In this document: positions 48,986 to 61,755 of the stretch, one piece after another | Layout of the letters: every line of letters starts with the position of its first letter | Numbering within the stretch: the stretch's first letter is position 1 | Source of the DNA: Rotaria sp. Silwood1 | Taxonomy: Eukaryota; Rotifera; Eurotatoria; Philodinida; Philodinidae | DNA length: 64,000 nucleotides | Assembly: GCA_905250075.1 (NCBI GenBank) | Contig: CAJNOP010000222.1 | Location: 157,671 to 221,670 of the forward strand | Reading direction: 5' to 3' | Notes under the pieces: generated by a model | Told to the model about the DNA's origin: nothing | The model's input: the letters and a program-made list of their open reading frames with translations, nothing else | The model's database searches: none | Program-made: the position numbers and the translations under genes

Positions 48986-50463
48986 ATGTCAAATTCATCA
49001 AAAGATCAACCATCAATTCGGTATATCATCTTTTACTATTTTTAATTTTCTCTCTTCATACATATTTTTTTTACAGTGTTCATGCACCACCAGGTGGTCA
49101 TAGTAATAATATCTTTGGTACTGATCCCGAAGAAACACATAATAGAGCTGCAACTCTTGCTGGTCAATATAAACAAACACAAATGAAATCAAATATTTTT
49201 GGTACAGATGAACCAGCACCAATACGTTCTGTTTCAAATAAAAATAAATCAAATATTTTTGGCACGGATGAACCAGTACCGACACGTTCTGTTTCAAATA
49301 AAAATAAATCAAATATTTTTGGTAGTACTGATGATGATGATCAAAATAAACGTCAATCAGGTGGTCGACAAGGTTTACGAGGTAAGTTGAAATAAAAAAA
49401 AACAATAATGATGATAAACAATCATCTATCAGTATAAAAATATCTTTATTACTGATATTGGAAAATTATAAAAATATTTTATTTAGATCCAAATGCATCA
49501 CGCAGTGAGTCTGCTGTTTCTTTTTGTTGTCCTTGTTTGATTTGTTTAAACTAAAACGAAAAAACGAAGTATATTACATATTCCCATTTATCCTAAAATT
49601 TTTTACTTTTCCCCCACTCTACTAAATACAGATATTCCTTCTCATGTATGTTTCACTTATTTCATGACACAATTATCTTCGTGTATTCACAAATGAACAA
49701 GATTTTAATGCATGATGCTTTTATTTAGGCATTTATTATATACATCAAGCTTCAATTGTATTTCGTGTAAATGCCTATTGCTTTCTTATATTTGTTCATT
49801 TATAATTTACTTCGAAGAGAAAGAACATGTATAGTGATATAAAAAAAAAAAAAAAAAAGAAAAAAAAATGTTTCTTTTTTTTTAAAATAATTTATTATTT
49901 TGCTTAAATTTTTATTTTTTTTTTGCTACAAAATATAATTTTCTATTTTTTTTTTGAATTTTTGATTGATTTAAAATTCTTATTTTATTACAGTGGGATA
50001 CAATCCAATAAATGGTGAATCTTATACAATGAAAAGTAATATAAATTCCAAAAATATAGAAAATGACAAACAAATTGATGTATCAAATAAAAAAACAATT
50101 GAAGAAGAAAATAATAATGTTCAAGTAACATCAACGAATTCAATTGAGAATAGTAATATTCAAAAAACAGTTGAAAAATCTGATGATGGAAATAATGGTC
50201 AAAAGGTAAGAAAATATTTAATATAATGGTAATAATCAATATTATGTAATAGAATATAACTGTTCAATGATGATTTTTACACCGTTTACCCGTCTGAAAT
50301 AGATAATAATGTAGATAATTTTGTGTCCTGAGAACAGTTTTTAGAATTTACATTTATTTTCTATATACAAAATTTTAATTATTATTCTAAATTTTAGAAT
50401 GTACATACGAGCGTTCGTGTATGTCATCCACCCGGTGGTAAATCCAGCGGTCCACTTTGGTAA
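48986..50463 (+). CDS. JPT: Jupiter microtubule-associated homologue (JPT/HN1 family)
   Basis: Five exons: 48986-49020, 49077-49381, 49487-49504, 49994-50205 and 50398-50463, all GT-AG, giving 211 aa. The third exon is an 18-nt micro-exon that keeps frame. The protein is low-complexity and disordered, as in HN1/Jupiter proteins. It opens with VHAPPGGHSNNIFGTD and has three more NIFG units (SNIFGTDEPAP, SNIFGTDEPVP, SNIFGST). It ends with VCHPPGGKSSGPLW, mirroring the N-terminal PPGG motif. The family binds microtubules and is linked to cell-cycle and adhesion phenotypes in vertebrates. AATAAA lies about 17 bp after the stop. If the micro-exon donor is skipped, the frame runs to a stop as SFCCPCLICLN, a possible alternative Cys-rich tail. 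Confidence 0.85.
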
Positions 50464-51692
50464 ATGGTATATTTAACATCAATAAACTTTTCTCATTATA
50501 ATTATTGTCTGGTGTATTAAACAAGTACTTTTCATAACATTTTTTTTTCCTCTATGTCATTCCTAATAATCTCATGATTTTATTATGATTATTTTTTTTT
50601 TTTTTTTGATCATTCTCATTTTATTTAACAACATGCTTCAGATAATCAAAATTATGGTATTCATATGTCGATTGTGTATAAATATATATATTTGTCTGTA
50701 GTTGAGAATGAACGATATATAAGAGATTTCATTTTTAAAAGAAATTCAAGGATTTCAATAAGAAAATCAATTTTTTTCGCATTATTTTAAATATAATGAA
50801 TCGATGATATTAAGAGAAAGTATTGACAACTTTTGTTGTCATTTTTCTTATTGCCATGGTAGCTCAATGACTCATTGATTGAATAGCAAAAGATGCACTT
50901 TAGCGGAGCGCTATATATCTAAACAGTTTTTACGGTCAATGCTTGTATTCATATAGTGAATTAGATAATTTAGCTAAATTCAATTTGCTAGCCTAACTCG
51001 CGTTTACGTAATCATCATTGATAGATGACTATCAGCGTATGACAATACCCGCATTGAAAGAAATCGAATTTTAATAATGAAAATAGTATTATCTTTTTTT
51101 TTGTTTATTTCTGTAGAAAAAAATGTTGATATTCAAAAGTATAAAGTCTCTTCTCTTGACTATTGTAACATTGTATTACTTCATCAAGGTCAAAGTTTTT
51201 AAAAATATATTACATGTATTCTTTATTAGAAATAGAATCAACATGCTGTTTCAAGTATGCAAAGATCTGAGTAATTGAAAGAGAAGAAGAAAAAAATGAA
51301 TTCATGAAGAATATTAACCTTGATCTAAGAAAGAATAACTGTACTTATACTGAAAAGCAATGGTGAACTCTTCATGTTCTATAGTTTTCTATGGCAGAGT
51401 TAAATTAGTGCTGTATACTAGCGCCCTCTAGTTTTACATAATTCGTTTTTCAAGAAAAATTAAGAACATATTTTAATAGAAAATAATTTTCTCTATCTAT
51501 TTATATTAAAGTAATATTTAATCTTGGCAAAAAACCAAATGACCAATCATACAACATTTGCTATTGTTTCACTTATTTGCTCCTATTTTTTGTCGGCTGA
51601 GGTTCCATACCACCGGTGACGAATGTACAAACGATAGATAGAATTGAAAAAGACGTATATATAAATAAATAAATATATATATATAATAAAAG
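50464..51692. other. Intergenic interval between JPT and PAN3
   Basis: Starts with the JPT poly(A) signal near 50479, then AT-rich sequence with T-runs. No ORF is supported. The PAN3 promoter should lie in the last few hundred bases. Additional 5' PAN3 exons cannot be excluded. Confidence 0.4.
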
Positions 51693-54600
51693 ATGATTTC
51701 AAACGGTGCCTTCGATGGAGATCCATATGGAGTTGCACCATTTCAACAAGTAAAAAAAGACAAAAAAAAAAAATGAATAAAGTTAATTATTTATAATTTT
51801 TCAATATTATTCTTTTTAGGGAAGAACATTTATGACACCACCACGTAATCCAGCAGTTTATTATAATAATTCAAGTTATTCTCAACCATCAATAATGACA
51901 CGTGATGCTCCAATGACTAATAATGTTAGTGGTCCTAATAACAATAATTCTAATGCTTATTTAACTGATATACATTCACATTCAGTACAGAACAAATATT
52001 CACATGTGAGAATTTGAAAGATTTGATTTATATAGATAGATTATATGACAGTTATTTTAAATATGATAGTGATAGAAAATTAATTTTTGTTTTTTGATTT
52101 AAAAATTTAGTATTATTGTTTATTATAATTGAAGTTTTATTTCATAGTTAAAATATTTAAGTATGACTAATATAATTAGTTTCAAAACAATATGATATTT
52201 ATATATATTTTTTCTGTTGTCCTGAGTAAATAATTTTGTATTTATTAGCATAATTATAGTTATATATTTATCATTATCAGAGAAATATTGATATAAAAAA
52301 ATATTTTATAAGTTTTAAATTTATTTTTATTTTTTCTATCTTGATCATATTAAATAGTAGAAAAATATTGAATGTCTATATTTAAAAAATAACATCTAAA
52401 TTATTCATAAGAATATTTTAATAATCTAATGAAAAATTTTAAGCATTTTTTTTATACTCAATATTTATATCTTGTTTAGGTAATTTCAAATCGATTTTAT
52501 GACATAATAATCTAATCTTAAACTTATATTTTAGTTTTTTTTCTTCCTAATTTTCAAGGTATTCTTTTATTGATTAAAGCTAATTTAAAAAATAAAACAA
52601 AATAAATTAATAACTTCAAATCAGATTATAATTAAACAAACATAGTTTTATTTTAACTTATTCTTTTTGTATAAAAAAAAATAATAATCATTCTTTTTTT
52701 TTACATAAACGCAAGATTCTTCATGATTGATATTTATTATTTAATTGAATTCATAAGTTTCATTATCATTGATTAATATCTCAAGATTCATTTTTATTAT
52801 TATTTACTAGACATTTTGAATCTGTCCGAAATCAAGAGTTTATAACATTGAGAAATGTTTAATCAAAATGAATATCATACTGGTAGGTTCTTATGAAACC
52901 ATCACTATTTGATGGAATTATATGGATGATATATGTTCTAGAAGATTAATGTTTACATTAAGAAAACATTTTCAAATGATTTTTTTATTGAATAAACGTT
53001 AGTAGGACAAATCATTGTGTCCTAATGATGTTGTGAAAGTTTTTCGTAAATATATAATAGACATACAACAAAAAATGACTTCGATAAAATGTTTATCGAT
53101 GTAGTACTCTTTTAGGATTGATGCAATTTGGTTCTTATTAATACTTTTCAAATACACATATATACAAAGTAGCCTAAAAGTAACATGAAAAATAATGTTT
53201 TCAATTTTTGTTTTTGAACATAGTAAATTAGATCTGATATTTAGACTAGATGACATAATTCAAAGATGTAGCGCATATGATCAGTATCTAGCTGTTGGAA
53301 CTAATCCAAAAATGTATAAATAATACGAATGGAATTATGTTGACAAGTTTGTTCAATTAGTACCTGAGCGATTACAACTTTGCAAAGATTTAGAGGGTAA
53401 ACATATTGAGTAATTTTCATGAAAAGCTTCGCTATTAAAAACACTTGACAAATATATATTATTGTATGTGTGTCATTTTCTAGTTCTATTATTTTAATAA
53501 ACGTTTTGTTAGAACTTAGAGTTTATTTTCTTACTTTTGACCATTCTATATTTGTACGTTTTTAAATAAATAACTATACTTAAGTACTGATTATATGCTG
53601 CATCTTTGAATTATGTCATCTAGTATAAATATCAGATCTAACTTACTATGATCGAAAAAATTATTTATCATGTTACTTTTGGGCCATTCTTATCATTAAA
53701 TACAGTAAAGATGAGACTAAAACATCTATTATTTCTTTTAAATAACTTAATCAAAGTTTAATAACAAACATATATTTAATCTTGATTAAAACAAAATTAT
53801 ATATGAATTTTTTTTTGTTTTTCTTTAGCCTAATACTATGTTGGGTACATCACGTTTAGCACATCTTGGAGTTAGTGGACCATTTAGTAGTCTTGGACCT
53901 GTTTCCAGTCATGGTAAGTATCTATATGATAAAATATTTATTTCTAATTACAAAATAATTTCTTGTTGTGAAATGCACATTATTTTGCTTCTGCATGTTT
54001 CAGTACGCAAAAGCTTACAAACGACAAGTATGATTTGTTGTATAAAATAACATATAGATTGTGCATGTGTTTTTATTTTGTTCTTTTCTTGCATGCATTT
54101 TTTATTTTGTAAAATTTATTTGATTTGTTTTTTTTCTTCTAGTCGATGCAGCAGCAGCCTTGGATAATAGTTCACGTATATCACCAGATAATAATCTGGA
54201 TTTTTATGGTTATTCACAAGCAGCATCCTATAATGTAAAATTGATTGTATATATTTTTTTGAGAGAAAAAATTAATATTTAACTAAAGATAAATTAATAT
54301 CTGAATACTAAAATAATATCTCATTAAATAATTTATAATATAAAAATACTCCTTTATTTTGGTTAATTGAAAGGATACTTGTCTGGACAATTGTATATGG
54401 AATTGGTTGCTGAATTCTAGTTAGACATTATTTTCTATGCATGTCGGGAAAAAAAATCTATGTTTTTCGAATTGTGACTTTGAAGTATAGTTTGTATCGA
54501 AAGAAAAAGAACAATATGATAATTCTATCATTTGTTCTTGAAATTCTAAAAGATATAGAATTTGATAGCATTGTAGAAGACCGTTAACATGATTTTTTCG

Positions 54601-57600
54601 GGTTTTTTTTTTAATACAACAGTTATTTTAGAATTAAAACTTTTCTGTTTTTTTTTTACTATTTTATTCAACTTATAATAAAAAAAAAACATATCATTAT
54701 ATGGAATTTATCTTTATTTGAATTCTAAATTTGCATAGAACATGTATATATGTATAGAAAATATTGATTATGTATATAAATATATAGATGCAACAATTGA
54801 CAGATGATGATCTATTAATAAGTGGTTCGAATCATCATGAAGAAAAAGAACGTACAGCACCACCTGATATGTCATCGGTTCGACAAGCTCGACCTGATTT
54901 TGCATATTTTATGACTGATGAATTGAGGTAAAATATAAGTTAAATGTTTTATTTTTACATAAATTCAATATTTTCTTATATAGAGCTGAACTACTCAGAC
55001 GTAATCATATGTTAACTGTATGTGCAAATCTCGATGTAGCAGCAGGTATAACAAAAAAATTTATATTATTTAAATAAGATGTTTGTTTATTTTTAACTCA
55101 TTAAAAAGTCTGTCCGATCAACCATAAACTAGATATTAGGATCAGAATTTTGAATATGAACTTTCAAAGATTAGTTTACTACTCTCAAAAGACGAAATTC
55201 TGGTCTTACGTGGGAACTACTCGAAGTGATTCACCACTTTTGAGCTTATATTTTGGACATATAGAGGGAATCTCTAGACTAGAATAATCCTAAAAGGATT
55301 CGAGTCCATAGGCCTCCGATACTGATTTATAGCCATTTTACTTCAGTTTTAGGCTATGGCATGGTTTGCACACACAAAGAGACTGACAGTATTTCGATCG
55401 GAAATTTTGTCCACAGATAAGTCTATTTGTAATCAGAATGTCCTAAAAATTTCAGCTCAAAAGAATGTTTTCTTCGTGAAATGTTGAATTTTCTAAAATC
55501 ATTCAGATCTCATAAAAGATGCAAAAAATCTTATGTTTTCTCAACATTCAACATCTCGTGAAGGAAACATTCTTTTGAGCTGAAATTTTTAAGACATTCT
55601 AGTTACAAGTAGACCTATCTGTGGACAAAATTTCAGGCCGAAAAATCATCAGTCTCTTTCTTTTGTGCATTCCATGTCCTAGGCTAAAATTAAATTAATA
55701 TGGTTATAATTCTGTATCGGAGACCTATGGACTCGAATCCTTTTAGAATTATTCTTGTCTAGAGATCCCCTCTATATATCCAAAATATAAGCTCAAAAGC
55801 AGTGAATCACTTCAGGCGATTAGCTCTTAGGAACTACTTTCTAGCAGATTAAAAATAAACAAAAATCTTATTTCTAAAAATTTTCCGAACATTCATTAAT
55901 AAACTTTAAACTATTTCATTAAATTTAAATTCTAGCTATGCCAGAACGTGTAGGTGATTATTATAATTTAATGCCACTTGATAGTAGTCAAGCAAATGTA
56001 CCACATAAATCACGAACTTTTCGTTATCAAACAATAAGTTATAAAGCAACACATATTCGAACAAATGCTATATGTTATTTAAAACGAATAATGGGTATTT
56101 AAAAAAAACAATATCTTTTAATTTTTAATTTTGTTATTTTCAATAAAATATTTCTTTTTTTTTTCTAAATAAAGGTTGTAAATTACCAACAGTACGTTTA
56201 TATGAAGTTGTTGAAACATGGAAAAAAATAATACATGCTAATATTGCACAATTACGTGAAGTTTTTTTAACAAAAGATTTTAATGATGATCAACCTTGTA
56301 ATTTTTTTTATTTTATTTATTTTAAAAATTAATTTATTTAATTTTTCTAGCTATTATTTTTGTTTATGATTTTATACCATGTTGTGAAACATTACAAAAA
56401 CGTCATTTTAGTTCAAATAATAGTCTATTAAAAGGTTGGTCAAATCCTTATAATATATCTGGTGAAGATCGTCCATTTAGTGCTGGAAAAGGTATTTTTA
56501 TATATTTATTATTTATTTATATAATTAAATAATTTTTTATTTAAGGAACTAATCAAACTGGTTTATTAGCTGAAGCACTTATATGGGAATATGTTGTACA
56601 ATTATCATCATTAATACGAACATTACATGCAGCATTACTTTCTTGTCGTTGTTTACATTTATCAAGAATACTTGTTGATGGTGATTCAAAAGCAGGACGT
56701 GCAAAATCTAGGTATTAAAAATTTTAACTTATATATGTTCGAAAAAAAAGAAAATATTGATTATATATTTAAAAAACAAAATTTTTACGTCTCTTCCTAG
56801 ATCTTATCATCAAAATAATTTATAAAGTATTCTCCTACAGGTTTTAGTATTTAATGAATCGAAAGAATTTTATTACAATACATATAAATTAGTATCATGG
56901 TGATATTTATAAGTCGAATAGGATGGATTGTACAAAAACTATGAACTAATTGAGTAAATGTCTTTAGTAGGCTAATCTAATGAAAGATAGAATAATATTT
57001 CTCATATTGTATATGTATTACAGTGAGGGCTCAAAAAAGCATGTACATTTTTGTTTTTACGCATAAACGAATAATAAGGATACTCGGAAAATTTTCTCTC
57101 ATATCGAACTTTGTAGAGCTTTTTTCGCTGATCATTTTGGTAAAAGAAAAGTTTTTGATTTTCATTGAGTAATGACGATGTTATAGTCAAAATACTAAAC
57201 ACTGTAATACATACTATATCTAATTACAACTGAACATACTCTGAAAATCACACTAAAACCTCACTAAATTCATTGCTTTCCAAATAGTAATTATAGAGTT
57301 TTGTTCAATTTTTTATGCTCTTTCATATGAAAGAGTTGAAATTTAGAAATAAATCAAAATTTTATTAATTAATTGCTAATTATTATTAATTAACGCTAAC
57401 TAGTATTAATTAACGCTAACTAATTATTAATTAATTGCTAATTATTATTAATTATTAATTAATTAATTAACTGCAATATAAGTATAAGTGCTTGTTACCA
57501 AAATGTAGCCCATTAAATTCTGCGTCGAATGATATATAGAACATCTTTCAGATGTTGTGAAATAACGTAAAAATTAGCCAAATATCAAAAGTGTGCTAAA

Positions 57601-60600
57601 CTGTTTTCCCTACTTTATATTACAGTGTTTAGTATTTTGGCTATAACATCGTCATTACTCAATGAAAATCAAAAACTTTTTTTAGCGAAATGATCAGCGA
57701 AAAAAGCTCTACAAAGTCCGAAATGAGAGAAAATTTTCAGAGTATCCTTATTATTCGTTTATGTGTAAAAACAAAAGCATTGTTTTTGACAATACAAATA
57801 AGTGATTTTTCTATATAAAACTATATGTGTTTGATGAATTTAGTACATTGTAAACATTTTCGAAATGATGAAATATTAGAGTTCATCTATATAAATTGTT
57901 TTCATTTTGATTTATTTATTTGATATTTTTTTTTCTAAAAAAAAGTGTTCAAATACAAATATTTGCTTCTATAAAATTTAAATGATACAATCTTATTAAA
58001 TATAAGTTATGAATTTCGTTTTTTCTGGAAAATAAAATCACTAATTTAAAGTTTCTTCCTATAGAAAACTATCAAATTTTTCTTGCATACTAACAATTTT
58101 CGATCGTTTTTTTTTGTATAGATTATGGTTAAGTGGTGTAGGCATTGCTGATATTCTTGATGGAAGTATTAATACAAGTGTTCAACAACATATAGTCAGA
58201 TAAAAATTTATTTTGTTTTTTTTTTCATAAAAATATATATTTGTGAATTTGTTTAGCAAAATGATTTACAAGATTTTGGTCGTTTAATATTAATGTTAGC
58301 ATGTAATTCAATTGTAGGTGCTCAAAAAGAACATTTACAAACATCATTAGAAATTGTTCAAAGAAGTTATTCACATGATCTTAAAAATCTTATATTGTAA
58401 TAAAAAAAATTTTGATTTTATTTTTACTACAGTTGAAGGTTTTTTTTTGTAGACATTTCTTATTACCATCAAATCCATTAAAACCAAAAAGTATTAATGA
58501 TTGTATGCCAATGATTGGTGCACGATTTTATGCACATATTGATAATTTACATGTACGTGGTGATATACTTGAAAATGAATTAGCAAAAGTAAGTTAGATT
58601 TTTATAATAAAAAATTATTGATCAATTAGAATTTCATTTAATTAAATTACATAATCATTAATGATTATCAATATATCTTTCAATTTGATATTAAAATAAT
58701 AAAGTTTAATAGTATCTATATTAAAATTCTTGTTTGTTGACAAAGAATTCTAATTGCACTTCATTGTTTGATAAGTGTTATTTTTTTTTCCATGTCCTAC
58801 AAATCTCAATTATCTCGTCTGACGATCATTACTGAATGTCAACATTTATCTTTACAATTGATTGAAATGTTACGAAAAGACTAAAACAATATCTATTTCA
58901 AAATAGTAAAAACCTTCAATAGGTGAAAAATCCTGATTAAACAAAAACTATGTAGATTATCGGAGATTTCTAAGCATGCGTATTTATCAAGGGAGAAGGA
59001 GCGAAAATGCCATACTTCAGCGTACTTCCGGACAGTGACGTGCCCAGAGGGGGGGGATTGGGGGGTCGATCCTCCCTGGAGAAATACGAACACTTGGAGG
59101 GGGATACGGGCCGAATTATTTTCGCGTGCCTAAAACCAGTTTCTCTTCACAGTGGTCCTCCCTGGGAACGATCAAGCCCCCCGGAAAAATTCCTAGGCAC
59201 GCCACTGCTTCCAGACGATGTGATAACTATGAATCATCAGATCTCTTTAGCTATTTCAAGTCTACTATCGACCTGTATTACGATATATTAGTCGGAGTCC
59301 AGTCTACGTAAGTCTTTCAAACAAAAAAAGCCCAAATACTTCACGATACTTCCAATTCGGAAGTACCGTGAAGTATTTGGACTTTAGAGTGAGGTTGATT
59401 TAAGTAAGTTGAACTCCGGCTAATATACCGTAACACAGGTCGATAGTACACTTGAAATAGCTAAAGAGATCTGATGCACAGTTATCACATAGTCTGGAAG
59501 TATGGCATTTTTGCTCCTTCTCTCTTGGTATTTATCCTTATATCTAATTAATTTTGATTGTAGTCATTTTATTAATATATTTTCTTTGTCATATTAATCA
59601 TGTCGCTATTTGATGAAAAAAAGAAAATAAATTCTTTATTATATAAACTAATCAATGTTTTATTTAATTTTATATATGAAAAAATCCACAACAATTCAAA
59701 CATATAGAAACGATTTAAAAAAAAATTTCATCGAGTTACTCTCGACTCGTCCCCAACTGGTCCCCAATTCGTCCCCAACTCGTCCCCTCCGCATTAATTG
59801 ACTCTCAATTCGTCCCCCACAAAATTCGTACCCCGTTAATTGATTCTCAATTCGTCCCCCAATCCAATAGCTACTAATTGGTGGCTAATTTGATAAACAG
59901 ACGATTTTCAACAATCAGCTGTTTTATTCAAGAGTAACAAAGAAACAAGAAAAAAATAAAAGAAACAAAAATCATTTGACAAGTTTTGTCTTCAAAGCGC
60001 GTCCGTATTTGATCGCGAGTTGCATGTCAGTGATCAATCCGCCCTTATGGTCCTTAAGAAGGAGCTCGAGATTCTGGGGTGGGTGTGGGTGTGGTTGAAG
60101 ACTAGAGCCATACCCATATCCTCATCAACACCCACACCCTACGAGCTTTAACGATTTCTTGTGTATAGATTTTGGGGATCGGCATAGTCTCCTCTCGTGC
60201 ACGTTTTTTCATATTACCAACTGCTTTGTCGACTAGAGATTTGCCGACAGAAGCTGGTTGTTGAAAAGTATGAGTAGAGGGCTCGCGAAGAACTTTTGCA
60301 TCGACTATGCAAAGAAAAAGCATACTGGCACAACCACGATCTCGACAACGCCACTCGTTGCTCGTCTTTCTCGCACGCTTCTTTGTGTATTGATGAGAAT
60401 TGTAATTGAGTACAGGTTGACCACGCTCCGAAGATGTGAATAGCAGCATTTCTCAGAGCAGAGATAATGTCAATAGGGAAACTAATACACTACTAAGAAC
60501 ACGCATCATATATATATACAGAGTGCTCTACGCAGCAAGCAATTTTCTGATTGATGACTATTATTCCTATATTTGTTTCTAATTGTTTCTGAACAGGGAC

Positions 60601-61755
60601 GGGCTAATTGAAGGGACGAATTGAGAATCAATCAACTAGGAACGAATTTTGTTGGGGACGAATTGAGAGTCAATTAAGGGGGGACCAGTTGGGATAATTG
60701 GCAAGGGGGACCAGTCGAGAGGATCCCAATTTCATCGTTTGTTATTTACATAAAAAAAAAATATCTATTGTCTACTAACTTCCTTTTAAATGACATGGCG
60801 TCTCAGTTACAAATCGCAAAAAAGAAAAAATCTCACTCATGTTTAGTTTCCTTTTTTACAACTCTATCTTGACCCTTTTGCAATGATATACTGTAAAATA
60901 AAGCTCAATCGCTTTTAAAAAAATATCATACTCTATGAACCAATGTTCCCTAGCCATCCGAACATAGGAATATATATGAATTTTTGATGTAATTATATTG
61001 ATTCACTAGAGATTATGCAATGCACACAAATATAACACACTTATAGTAATATTATCATTTCCGTCAAGTTAATATAAATTAATAAAGATTTTTCGAGTGA
61101 CTAGAATTTCGTCTATTAAGGTTTTCATCAATGGTAAAATTCCAGAATCTTAATGTTTGAAATCGAAAAAAAAAATAGATAAGCTTGCGAACTTATTTTT
61201 TGATAACATGCTCTACTCTTCATGTACCATTACTGATATACGAAGTTAATCAATATAAACTATGAAAAATCAAGAACAAAAATTTTTGTTTTTTTGAGGA
61301 ACTTGATTGTAGTCGTTTATTTCGACTAATTTGTAAACTCAATACATTACTCGAACGACCTGAGTATGTAAAATTAATTTCATTTATTCATATAAATAAA
61401 TAATATTCTTCTTAAAAGACATTCAATAAATCAAGCTTGGTCAGAAACAGGTGATCGATATATTCTAAAATTATTTCGTGATTTTATATTTCATTCAATT
61501 GGTTTCGAGGGTGAACCAGTTATGGATATGGCACATATTGTTCAATGTTTAAATAAAGTAAAACAACAAAAAAAATTACAAAAAATTCTTATTAATAATT
61601 TATTCTTTTAGTTTGATGCTGGTTCACATGATAAAATTTGTTTAACATCACGTGATGAACAAAATGTTATTATTGTTAGTTATTCCGAATTACATCAAGC
61701 ATTTGAACGTTCATTTACTGAATTAATGAATTATGGATCGACAGGATCATCTTGA
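51693..61755 (+). CDS. PAN3: PAN3, regulatory subunit of the PAN2-PAN3 poly(A) deadenylase
   Basis: Sixteen exons: 51693-51749, 51820-52005, 53829-53913, 54143-54234, 54788-54927, 54984-55045, 55936-56094, 56175-56297, 56351-56491, 56546-56711, 58122-58194, 58257-58396, 58453-58588, 61299-61363, 61419-61557 and 61612-61755. All join in frame to 635 aa. PAN3 recruits PAN2 to poly(A)-binding protein to start mRNA deadenylation. The pseudokinase spans roughly residues 200-490, with [33 protein letters not shown] and [18 protein letters not shown] coiled coil and the C-terminal knob follow ([49 protein letters not shown]). The N-terminal CCCH zinc finger and a clear PAM2 motif are not visible, so it is shorter than vertebrate PAN3; a 5' exon may be missing. 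One donor (exon 11, GTCAGA) is unusual. Introns hold several transposons. Confidence 0.9.
53171..53690. mobile_element. Mariner-like TIR element in PAN3 intron 2
   Basis: The left end CCTAAAAGTAACATGA is inverted at the right end as TCATGTTACTTTTGGGCC. The arms pair further in (GATGACATAATTCAAAGATG and its inverse). Termini of the CCAAAAGTAACATG type occur in mariner-derived MITEs. No transposase is present. Confidence 0.7.
55209..55835. mobile_element. Foldback element in PAN3 intron 6, CGAGGGAAG family
   Basis: The left arm TCGAAGTGATTCACC and the right arm GTGAATCACTTC are inverted. The core (TTTTGTCCACAGATAAGTCT; TTTCAGCTCAAAAGAATGTT) matches the 38028-38645 element with about 80% identity by eye. 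The right boundary is approximate. Confidence 0.75.
57020..57795. mobile_element. Inverted-repeat element in PAN3 intron 10
   Basis: The arm at about 57045-57220 (TACGCATAAACGAATAATAAGG) is inverted at about 57620-57790 (CCTTATTATTCGTTTATGTG). Both inner ends carry CTAAACACTGTAAT. The loop contains an AATTAATTAA-rich microsatellite (57361-57475). No coding potential. Confidence 0.7.
58975..59545. mobile_element. Foldback element in PAN3 intron 13, split by a nested MITE
   Basis: The left arm near 58985-59020 (GGGAGAAGGAGCGAAAATGC) is inverted near 59500-59540 (GCATTTTTGCTCCTTCTCTC). The arms continue through GATCTCTTTAGCTATTTCAA and its inverse to the centre at about 59355. The left arm is interrupted by the hAT MITE at 59033-59207. 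Confidence 0.8.
59033..59207. mobile_element. Nested 175-bp hAT-type MITE
   Basis: Ends CAGTGACGTGCCCAGAGG and CCTAGGCACGCCACTG are inverted. The flanks are CTTCCGGA (59025-59032) and CTTCCAGA (59208-59215), 7 of 8 identical. The uninterrupted right arm of the host foldback shows the pre-insertion sequence near 59490. Confidence 0.85.
60075..60140. repeat. Head-to-head TGTGGG / CCCACA site inside the MULE
   Basis: GGGGTGGGTGTGGGTGTGG is followed about 40 bp later by CAACACCCACACCC. It has the same G-then-C order as the tracts at 0.6, 7.5 and 8.15 kb, but here it lies inside a transposon. Confidence 0.7.
60102..60449 (-). pseudogene. FLYWCH-type zinc-finger fragment inside the MULE
   Basis: 115 codons. 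[20 protein letters not shown], then [12 protein letters not shown], then [13 protein letters not shown], follows the FLYWCH pattern (F..S.RG.P.L.Y.G..Y, WRC...GC.A, H.H). Here the last pair reads H-T-F, so one zinc ligand seems lost. FLYWCH domains are DNA-binding and are found in animal Mutator-like transposases and their domesticated relatives. The C-terminus runs into the TGTGGG repeat. No DDE transposase core remains. Confidence 0.6.

Larger units (their letters stand above)
59734..60727. mobile_element. Mutator-like (MULE) TIR element with FLYWCH fragment
   Basis: 994 bp flanked by a perfect 10-bp direct repeat AATTTCATCG (59724-59733 and 60728-60737). Long imperfect TIRs are rich in GTCCCC / GGGGAC and AATTGACTCTCAATTCGTCC-type motifs. 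Target duplications of 9-11 bp and long TIRs fit Mutator-like elements. The interior holds a FLYWCH-type zinc finger ORF and a short TGTGGG / CCCACA site. Confidence 0.75.

Noticed and set aside
49183-49405. Minus-strand Tyr/Leu-rich ORF over the Jupiter gene
   Set aside because: It is the antisense of the NIFGTDEP repeats in exon 2.
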